Of a DNA stretch of 64,000 nt, positions 27,952 to 38,200 are shown piece after piece. This DNA comes from Lichenostomus cassidix. Taxonomy: Eukaryota; Chordata; Aves; Passeriformes; Meliphagidae. The position numbers and the translations under genes were made by a program. The notes beneath the pieces were generated by a model that worked only from the letters and a program-made list of their open reading frames with translations, searched no databases and was not told the origin of the DNA. The number at the start of each line of letters is the position of its first letter. The stretch's first letter is position 1. The DNA is taken from positions 65,934,565 through 65,998,564 of the forward strand of contig CM039211.1 of assembly GCA_008360975.2 (NCBI GenBank), written 5' to 3'.

Positions 27952-29296
27952 CAAAAAAAACCTCCTGCGTCACCTTACATCTGCTAGGAACTGCAGTGAA
28001 GATATTCTAATAACCAGACAGGAATAAGAATGGAAATACAGCAATTCAGAGTGAAAGTGTTTCTGTCTTCTGCAGTTTTGCTGCAGCTGGAGTCTTTATC
28101 ATGACCATTTAAGATGACTATTGTTAAAAAATACAGTTAAAGTTAATTTTACTTTTATATATGAAAAATTTATGATAGAAGTATTTTGCAGTCAAGATTA
28201 AGACTGTCAAGACATTCAGCTTACAACCTTTTACAAAAGTGGAGCAATTTTTCAAATGAAAGCCACATGTCTCACTCTAGTAGGGCTTTCTCAATTATTT
28301 ATTTTATATAGAAACCCCAGCATCACAAGGGTGTGACCTCCATGATTTAAGACACCACTTTCAGGACTGAATTCCTAGAATCCTCAAACAAAATACAGCA
28401 GATGGGAATTTCTCATGCAGTCAGGAAAACTATAGCCAAGTATACAGTGTTGCTTAATTAGCAGCACTCATATTTTTCTGTTGCAGTCTTAGGAGAATTT
28501 GGAGCCAGGAAGTTCTGTGAGTGCAGAGTTGCAACTGTATGATCAGAGGAGTAAGTTTCACTTATATTACACAGAAATTTATACTTTAAACCAGTCTCTG
28601 TTTTGATTTTTAAGGGCAATTGAAACTTAGCACATGCATAGGACTGAATACAGACTCATAAAATACTGTTGCGCTCCTCCAGTGGCTTTCTTAACTGCAT
28701 GAAGTAAACTTTGCACCAACTTTAGGAAGACCAAGCATTAGAATACCTTCACTGGTATGTCTGAAAATGTTTTAAGATCTTCAATAATGTGAAATGAACT
28801 TAAGCAGTTCTATAATGCATCATCAGTAAGTTAAATTTCTCTCTAAAATGAAAAGCCTTCACCTTGCATTTTGAAAACAAAATGTTCCCTCCTACCAATA
28901 CATTCTACCTGTTACTTTTTTCTTAGCAAATACAATACTACTATCACTAAACAAGAAAGCAAAATTAATTGTATGCAGCAGAAGTAGCACACAAATACTA
29001 TAGCTCCTGAAAGGCTAAAGAAATTAGCACTAAAAGCATCTCATTCAGTGGGACACATTATAAGAACATGAGAAATTCAATCACATTTACAGAAAAGGAG
29101 TGGAAAAAGGTGAGAAAATGGTCTAAAGACTTGCATATAACTAGTGACTGCAGTTTGCCATTCTGTCTGTGACAGTCACCAGAGATATCACAAACACTGA
29201 CAACAGGTAGGGACTGGGACTGAGCTACAAACATCAGAAACCAAGGACACTGTCTACTGCTGCAGCACTGCATTATAAATGGTCAAATGCCATTTA
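27667..29296 (-). other. UNC13B: Intron or non-coding stretch between giant exon and next exon
   Basis: About 1.6 kb of AT-rich sequence ending in the acceptor ttctctcatag before 27666. It includes a TA-rich hairpin at 27909-27960. A 38-base acceptor-to-donor interval near 28.9 kb has the right length but opens with an in-frame stop, so I see no convincing extra exon. Confidence 0.75.
27909..27960. repeat. TA-rich inverted repeat (hairpin)
   Basis: T8-G-(TA)n on the left is mirrored by (TA)n-C-A8 on the right. The outer 20 bases of each arm are perfectly complementary with about 12 bases between them. It could form a cruciform in DNA or a stem in the pre-mRNA, 243 bases before the acceptor at 27666. 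It may also be just an unstable TA microsatellite flanked by T and A runs. Confidence 0.9.
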
Positions 29297-29298
29297 TT
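29293..29298 (-). terminator. UNC13B: AATAAA hexamer overlapping the giant-exon stop codon
   Basis: On the minus strand GCA TAA TAA ATG contains AATAAA, which shares bases with the first stop codon. GU-rich sequence (TTGGTTTCTGATGTTTGT) follows about 50 bases downstream, the arrangement expected of a poly(A) site. If used, the giant exon would be a terminal exon with almost no 3' UTR. The hexamer can also occur by chance in AT-rich DNA. Confidence 0.35.
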
Positions 29299-32200
29299 AT
29301 GCCTCATTTGTAACTAGCCTTTTCTCATTCAGTTGTTCCACGCTAGGCAGATCTGCAGCCAGGGTGTCAGGATGCAGCACTGTTCCATCAGGAGCAGAAT
29401 CAAGCCCAGTTTCTTTCTCTTCAGGCTTGTCTGGCACATGCTCTTCTACTTGATCTTCTTTCTGCAGTTCACCTGAAATCACGTTCTGCTGATTTTCTGA
29501 CTCTTTGTCAAGCTTCTCTCCCAGCTCTTTGTTGGATGTCTCATCAACAGTGCTTGCACCAGATGGCTCTTCAGAATGTTCATTGTCTACAGTGTCAGGC
29601 TGCTTTGAAGACAACTTTACTTCTATATTTGCATCAGTCACTTGATCCGAGACTGCAGTTTTTGAGTCTTCTTCTGAACTGACTGTTCCTAACACCTTGT
29701 CATCTGGTTTTGACAAAGCCTGTGGTGGTACATGTGGTTCCTTTTTGGCAGAGGTCTCCTTGATGTCTTTTTGCCAGGGAAAGGAGAAATCTAGCTTTTT
29801 CCCAAATACTGCTCCTTGGGTACTCTCTGGCTTACTCACCTTTTCTTCACTACCTCCTTCAAACAGAGAAAAAGAGAGTTTCTTAAAACTGGACACAAGG
29901 CCCTCATCTGTTCCTGCTTTATTTGCAGAAGGTGGCTGCTGAGAGAAGAATGACCCAAATGGTTTTCCACTATCAGAAGATGACATAAAGCCAAATTTTG
30001 GCAAACTGGGTATGCTCGGTATTTCAAAGACAGGTTTACTACTGCTTGTGTCTGGAGCAACATTATTAATTTTGCCCTGTTTCTTCAAATCGGATTTGGA
30101 AGCAATTCCTTCTGCAGGCACCTCATCAATTTTTAAATGTTTCTCCTGTTCAACAGTTTGCTGTTCTACCTCACTTGTCTTTTCTTCATTCAGCTGAGGC
30201 AGATGAACACTGGGCTCATCAGATGGAGCTGTGGGTTCTTTATCATTACTACTGACCAAGTCCTGCTGATCAATACCAGCACTGGCCTGATCCCCTGTAA
30301 CAGCAGGCTCTGATTCGAGTGTGGCACTCTCATCTAACTGGGAAAGGTTTGTGTCTGCCTTGTTAACTTGGGCTTCCACTTCCTGTGAAAGCTCATCAGT
30401 AGTGTCAGTGTGAAGGGTGTCAGTGGCTGCCTTGTCTGCAGGAGCAGCTTCTTCCTCTGCTACACCTGAAGACCCCAGATCTGGTTGGTAAGTACCTACA
30501 TCAGCCTGGTCAGTGGCCTCTACCTGCACTGTATCAACTGCACCACTGAGATCAGCCTGGCATGGCTGGGTATCTACCACCCCACAGGGCTGTGCTTCAC
30601 TATCCTGCTGGGATACTCGGGATTCCTCAACGACTCCATTCTCACTAGAGAGTCCTGTTTCTGGAGTGGCCCCCAAAGGTTCCTCTTTAGAGGTTTCCAA
30701 GCTCATTTTCTCCTCAGTTTCTGTTTTCACAGGAGACTCTTTCGTGGAGTTCTCTTCTGTTGAAACAGGTACTAAATCCTTCTTCACAGAGCTAGAGACA
30801 TCTCTTTTAGACTCCCTGGCTGCAGCTGTATTTTCTGTCTCCCTAGAGTCTTTTGCTGGAACAGACCCAGTGACATCTTTCACACTAGTGGTTTGAGGTT
30901 TAGGGGTGGATTTTGGAGGCATCTCTTTTGGAGATTCTTTTGGACCTTTGAAGATGCCAAATATATCATTTGTGAAAGCGGGTGCCGGGCCACTCGGGAG
31001 GGATGAGAAACCAAAGAAAGAGGAGCTCCTCTTCTGTGCTGGAGGAGGTGCAGTAGCTTGAGGTTGAGAAAAGAAACCAGAAAACGTTTTAGGTGGTTTC
31101 ATTTTTGTCATGAAACTTGAAAACATTTCAACTGAAGAATCCAGAACCGATTTATCACTCTCAGGTTCCTTTGGTTTGCTTTGCAAATTAGGTGCCTCTG
31201 GCATTTTAGGAGGAACGTGTGGCTGTTGTGCCCTTTGTAATCTGTCAGTTTGTTCAGGTACTTTTTGTTCTGGCAACTCATTCTGTACACGTACATCTTC
31301 AGAGACCACTTCATTTTTCATGTCACTCATACTATTTAAGTCATTTAGACCCTGGGAATCCATCTTATCACCTGAGGCCATGCTATGATCAATGCTTTCA
31401 GAAGTTTGCTCTTTGGAAGTGTAAGGCTCTCCCTCAGTAGGAAATGCAACACTGTCCATTTTCTCCGTGTTACCTGAAGCATCTTCTTCTGCCCCATGGG
31501 AAATACTCAGTTGGTCCTGAGAACCCTCCTGCACAGTGGGAGTCTGAAGGCAAGGACCAGGAGCACACAAATTGGTTCCTGCAGTGTCCTCAGTCTGTGG
31601 AAGCTTTCCTAGGCCACTCTCTTCACTGGCCTGTGGAAGCTTTTCTAAGCCACTCTCTTCATTGGCTTGTGGAAGCTTTTCTGAGCCACTCTCTTCATTG
31701 GCCTGTGGAAGGTTTTCTAAGCCACTCTCTTCATTGGCTTGTGGAAGCTTTTCTAAACCACTCTCTTCAGCTACTGCAGCAATATTTTCTACATTTTCCA
31801 CTGCCAGCTTTTCTGATTTATTTTCTGGGATCACAACATCATTAGACGTCTGTTTGCCAGTCACTGCTGCAATAATATCATCAACTTCTTTCTTATTGTC
31901 TGTGTCTTGTTGCCTGGTAGAACTGCTGGTTTTGACACCAGAGTCGATGGAAACACTTTGCTTCATATGTGGCTTAGCTATTCTTGTATTACTCTCCTGT
32001 CTAGGAGCATTTGGTGGCTTAGAGGTCACTGGTTTAGCTGTTTTCTCCTGTGCTGGAGCAGTTTGTGGCTTTTCATCCAAAAAGGATGTCAAATTAAAGA
32101 AGCTAAAACTAGTGCTTCTTTGAGGTGCGCTCTTGTCAGGAGCTGGACCACTGGAGAAGAAGGAGGGCAGATGAAACAGCCCCTCTGTTTCTTGTTGCTT

Positions 32201-35200
32201 CCCGCTAGCAGGAGCGGCAGCAGGTGCTGAAGGCTTTGGTTCATCTGATCCAGTGAAGAAGGAGAATATGCTCTTACTGGCTGGCTGGGATTTCGGGGCA
32301 GTGATGTCAGAAAAGCTGAATGGCAAACTGAAACTTGACTCTTTGGGTGGCTGGTTGGGCTTTGGCTTAGTCTGATTAGCTGTGTCTCCCACATGACCTC
32401 CCTGCTGCTTTGGTGTAACTGTGGGTGTGCTGCTTTGCTGCCCAGCTGGCTGGCCCAGCTGGCTTACTTTGGGACCTACACTCATTGGCTTCTGTGAAGC
32501 ATTTCCAGGAGGCACTTTTTTACCCTCAAGAGGCTGCTCCACAGTTTTTTTGCTTTGCTGTTCCACTTGCACCCTGGGGCTAGGAGAGACCTGATTATCT
32601 GTACCTTCTGTTCTCACCCCTTCTTTAGGGGTGGCAGACAGACATGGCATACTGGCACTCTGAAGACCCCCAGCCTTCTCAGGTTTCTGTCTCGGCTCAG
32701 CCACAGTTCTGCTACTGGGTTTTGGCAGAGTCGTAGTACTTGAGGTTGGTTGAGAAGTCACAGGCTCCACTTTGAAGAGATCTCCGATGGATCCAAATAA
32801 AGATGAGATGCCAGAGGTTTCCTTCTGTTCTGGCTGTTTCACCTCTTCTGGTTTATTACTTTGCCTTTTCTCCACTTCTGGTGGTGGCTGTGGTGGTTGA
32901 GAAGTCACAGGCTCCACTTTGAAGAGATCTCCGATGGATCCAAATAAAGATGAGATGCCAGAGGTTTCCTTCTGTTCTGGCTGTTTCACCTCTTCTGGTT
33001 TATTACTTTGCCTTTTCTCCACTTCTGGTGGTGGCTGTGGTGGTTGAGAAGTCACAGGCTCCACTTTGAAGAGATCTCCGATGGATCCAAATAAAGATGA
33101 GATGCCAGAGGTTTCCTTCTGTTCTGGCTGTTTCACTTCTTCTGGTTTATTACTTTGCCTTTTCTCCAGTTCTGGTGGTGGCTCTGGTGCTTTGCTTACT
33201 TGCGTTTTAAAGAAATCAAAAAATCCAGAAGTTTGGGGTTTGTTGGCAGTTGAGGTTGCCGGAGAATCTTCTCCAAGACTGAACAATTTCAGAGCACTTT
33301 TAAATAATGTCTCCTCAGGCTCAGTGGCTGGTTGGCTCTGACTTGGCTGTGGCTGACTTGGTTCATTAATGGTTGCATGCCTTTCAAGACGCCTGGGAGC
33401 TGGTGCTGTTTTAACAGGTCTCTCTTCTCCCATGGGTTTGCCATCTGCAGCAGTTTGGCTCAGTATAGAAGGAGATCTTGTTAGTCCTGGTTTCTTAACA
33501 CGGATGTTTCCAGTCTGGTGTAATTCTGGCTTTTCATTTCTAGCAGCCTCCAAATTAAGTTCCGATGAAGTACTTCTTCTTGGTTCTGATGTAACAGGGA
33601 ACTTCTGCCCTGCTTGTTCTGCATCTAATTTTCTATTTGGTGTAAGTGATAAAACATCAGTTTTATTTTCAGATGATGTTGACTGTGTGTCTGTTTTCTT
33701 CTGTGAGGCAGAATCTTCTGGTGTTTCAGAGCCAGGGCTTGTAGACTTTCCAATTAGTCCACCCAAAGCAGAAAATAGAGAGCTAACTTTGTTCACTGGT
33801 GTTTTCTTATCTTCCTCAGCCTTTTTTGCTTCTGTTACCTTTTCAGTAGATGTTGCAGTTTCTTCAGCTTTAGTAGTAGACTGAAACAGTTGGAATCCAA
33901 AGAATCCCGATGACCCACTTCCAGAAGTTGTCACAGGGCCAGCTTTATCAATCTCCTTGGTGTGGACTTCCTTACTCAGTGATTTACTGACAGCTGCTCT
34001 GGAATGTGTTCTGAGATCAAGTGTTAATGGAGGCTCCTCTGAATAACTTGGGGTTTCCTTCTCAGGTCTGAAATCTACTTTGACTTTTTGAAGTTTATAA
34101 CCTGAGAAGTCTAATGGCTGCTCTCTCTGATAATAAATAGACTCCTCAAACATTTGTGAAAAAGTTTCCAGATTCATGTTCATTAGCTGGTCACTCCTCT
34201 GCAAAGCTACTGACAAATCCAGGGGTTTATTTGTTGTATAATCATCTAGAGTCTCTTCAGCAAACCAAAAGAGCTCATCTTCACTGCCAAGAGGGACTTT
34301 GAAACCACAAACAGCAATTGTGCTGTCTTCTAGCACAGCTCTTGGAATGGAATCCATCTGGAAATTATAATCCCAACAGTCCATGTAGGAGTAAGTTTCA
34401 GGAGCACACACGTAGACATACTGCCCAGTGGGATCAGTGAGCAGGGAGTACACATACTGGCTGTCACTGTACATGTAGTATCCACAATCACCATCCTCTG
34501 ATGGCCACCACACACCCTGCTCAAGCATCGTTATCCACTCCTGGTACTCCCGGCTATAGGATGAGTACATTAACCCTTCATCCATACTTAAAGTCTCTTG
34601 GTCAATTAGTGTCCACATTGCTCCATCACAGCCAGAGGAGTAGCTCAAATCCATGGGAAACTCTTCAAATGAGTAACTGCCATCTCTTTCAAAGGGTGGA
34701 AAGTTACTGTAACTTTCATTGAGAGAATTAGCAGTCCAGGCATCATTTTCTTCCAAACAAATGTCTTGAAATATTAACTGGTCAAATGACTCATATGACA
34801 TGGCACTTAAATCCAAACTCTGCCCATCAAAATTGGCATTAGTCTGCCAATCCATCACATTTGCATTCCCATCCTTTTTACAGAGATTCACTACCACATC
34901 ATTTTCAGGCCAGTCCAAGAACTGAGGGGGCAGAACAGAGTTCTGGTTTAACACATAGTAAACTGGTACTGCTATTCCATGAGTGTCAGCCAGTCCCCCC
35001 ATTTCATATTCCCATTCAAAGCTAGAATGACTCCTTGTTTCCTGATAAGCTGAGTACTGCTCTATAGAGTTATAGCTTTTATTAGTCAAATTGAGAAATT
35101 CATTTGATCCTTTGTTTAAAGGAGTTGGAGGAACTCTAGATTCTGCTTCCTGGTGAGGAATATGCCTGCTGTTTACAGGCTTTCCAGATAAGTCCTGTAC

Positions 35201-38200
35201 CTTGTCTTGCAGATTTAGGGCCTCAGGGAGCACAGGATGCCCACCATGGGGAACATGGGGCTCAGCTGTTTTATTTACTGTTGCATTGGATGGGTGGTCA
35301 GTAGTGGAAGATTCCACTGTTTTCACATTATCTTGTTTCTCCTTTGATTTGGGCAGAAGACTTTTTAAGAAGCTGGAAGTTTCCTGCTTTTCTCCAGTGC
35401 TGCTTTGACTGTCAGAAGTCATTACTGAATTACTGGGATTTGTCTCCGAGCTAGAATCCTCACCTCTATCAAAAAGCTTCATGAAGCCCAGAGAATTTGG
35501 TTTTGCCTTTTCTTGCTTACATTCAGACAAGTTTTCACTTGAGGCAAACCTAAATAAGCCAGAAAATAACCCAGGAGAAGTGCTTTTCTGGCTATCACCC
35601 TCGCTTTTAGCAGCCAAGTCTTGATTATTAGCTGTGTTTTCACTGGAAGAAATGTGAAGAAACCCAGAAAGAAAACCTGGTGTGTGCTTCTTCTGCGTAT
35701 CATCTGCACTTGGAGCTTCTGGCACTTTGGCTGAAGAGGTGGATTCAACTGAGCCCTTGCTTAAGTCTGCTGCATTTACTCCTTCTTTCACCACTCCTCC
35801 TTTGACATTTCTAGGTTCTTCTTGAGTACTCTTAGCTCTCTGCTGCTCTTCTTTGGCCTTAAGGGTAACAGAGGCACTCTCCTGGTGTTTTTCTCCATTT
35901 ACCTGGATGGTAGATAGGTTTTCTTTATTCATATTTCTCTTTTGTAAAAGTTCCTCCTTATTATCTGATAAATTTGGAACTGAGACAGATTTTAATGAAA
36001 CAGCATTTCCTGAATTACTGTTTTTGCCTTCAGGCAAAGAACTGCCACTAGAACCCTGATGACTTTTTTGGTCCTGTGTAGGTGCCAGATTTTCTGCAGA
36101 AGAAAACTTAAATAACGATGAAATAAAACCTCCCTTCTCGTTCCTCTGTTCCTGCTTTGCTGAAGAACCCAGCCCACTGAAAAAAGGAAGCTTTCCAGTG
36201 AAAGGCACTGAGTGCTCTTCCTTTGATGAACTATTTTGTCTTACATCCTCCTCAGACTTATGGTTTTTAACATGTTCAGATGTACTTTCTTTCTGCCCTT
36301 GCTCAGCAGAAGGAAGCAAGAATTGACTGAAAGACTTTTTGAGCGGGCTGAAAAAGCCTTCAGAAGCTGTACCCTGATCTTGAGGCTGTGGCTTAGGTTC
36401 CACATTACCTCTGTTTTGTTTGTTTGCCAGTCCATGGCCTACAGGATGCTGATCCTCTGAGCGATTTGCAGGAGGCTGCTCCTTGGCAGTGGGAGCGCCC
36501 TGTGCCAAAGTGGCACCTGGCTGACTTGTAACAGGATGCAAATCTGGTTGCTTCTGTGGCACATCCTGCTGCTTGGGAGCCAAGAGACCGTCAAAATTGG
36601 CTTTCAGACTAAATGAACTGACTGAGTTTGTGAGCCTGCCAAAGATTGAAGACACAGAAGTGCTACTTGCATTTACCTCTGCCTCACTTTTAGTCTCACT
36701 TTTAGTCTCACTTTTAGTCTCACTTTTCTGTGCCTCTGGAGCAGTGCTGCTGGTCCTGGCTGACATCTGTCCAGATGGTGTTTCAGTCTTTTTTGCCTCC
36801 TCAACTTTCACAGCATGGCTGTCCTTGGTGTGCTCCTCTTTTGTGACTTCTTGTTTTGGCACTTCCTTCTCAGAGAAGATCTTTAAAGGGTTAAACATGC
36901 CTAGAACTGAATTCACAACAGAATGCTGGTTCTGCTGGCTGTCAGCAGAAGGTCTCTGTGATTGCTGGGGAGGATGTGGTGCAGAAGCTTTACTGTCTGT
37001 CTCAGTGGTTTCTGGCTTGTTGGAGTTTGTGTCCTGAGCTCTTTTATCACCACTCACCTGGGATGGTAGCAAGGACTGAATGGAGAACTTGGTGTCAGCT
37101 TTATTATCTGCTGCCCCTCCAGAAGAAGAACTCTCACTTTTAGACTTACTAGTAAACACATTCAAGATTCCACCTTCTGATGAATTTTTGCTTTCTGTAT
37201 TCTCTGGAGTGGAAGAAACAAGTTTCTCAACAGAGGCTGTGAGCTGCTTTGTACTTGACCCCACCTTTTCTGTGAAAGAGCTGAACAGGGAATTCACTGT
37301 ATTTTTCACACCTGACAAGTCTGGAAGAGATTCAGATTTGCCTTTGGTACTGTCCTCTGCAGCAGGATGTTTGGTCTGCTCAGACTTTTTAGCTTCTGCT
37401 GAATTATCAGCATTATCCTGCTTCAGTGGCACACTCTCAACATTTTTTTTTGTTTCTGGCAGTGTACCAAATTTGCTGATTTCTTCCTCCTTTTCAGCCA
37501 AGTATTCAGAGACTGATTCTACCAGACACTGAAGCTCATCCATCGTGTCTATGTACTCCTCATTGGGCTCTTCAACAGGAGACAGCACTAAGTCTTGTAC
37601 GGGATGATCACGCTTGCTCTCTTTAGTTTTATGTTTTTTATCAGAGCTAGTCTTTAACTTGGAACCTGTATTTGCAGGGAAATTAGCAGTTATGTTTCTC
37701 AAATGGCTGATGTCAGAATCACGCCATCTTTTTGAAAGTGTAGCCAGTTGCTCAATTTCATCATCTGAAACAGGCGAGTACTGGAACTCATCAGAAGTGC
37801 TGCTGTCAAATTCCTCGAGGACATCCACAGGCACAAAAGTGTTCTCTAGCATCCCCAAGTGTTTCATGTCATCAGTGTTACTCAGGTGAAGTGAGTTATC
37901 ATGGTTTATCCCCTGCTTGTTGTGCAATTTGCCACTTTTAACCATTAACCCATTTTTGTATGGACGTAGGATTGGATAAGCAGGCAACCGTTCCTTACTT
38001 TCAAAGTTACTGGTATATTTTCCAATTCTATCATATACTGGGAAATCATCAATGGGTTCAGAACTAGTTGCCACACCATTGAAATAAACTGTTTTCTCCA
38101 CAGGAAACTGCAGACCTCCATTACTTTGCAGGCTTAATCGTTCTCTATCTTCAAAATTGTATCGCAGCTTCTTTTTCCTTCTTCTATCAATTGTATCATA

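Noticed and set aside
28919..28956. 38-base candidate microexon with pyrimidine-rich acceptor and GT donor, length 3n+2
   Set aside because: It would restore the frame by length after the phase-0 donor at 29840, but its first codon in that frame is TGA, so it ends the protein.
31444..32123. Plus-strand open frames of 133 and 183 codons with repeats of HSLHWL and PLSSLACGSFS type
   Set aside because: Antisense shadows of the 36-base minisatellite in the giant exon; the apparent repeats come from that DNA repeat.
33369..33884. 171-codon plus-strand open frame
   Set aside because: Antisense shadow of the giant exon, caused by its Ser/Thr/Lys/Glu codon composition.
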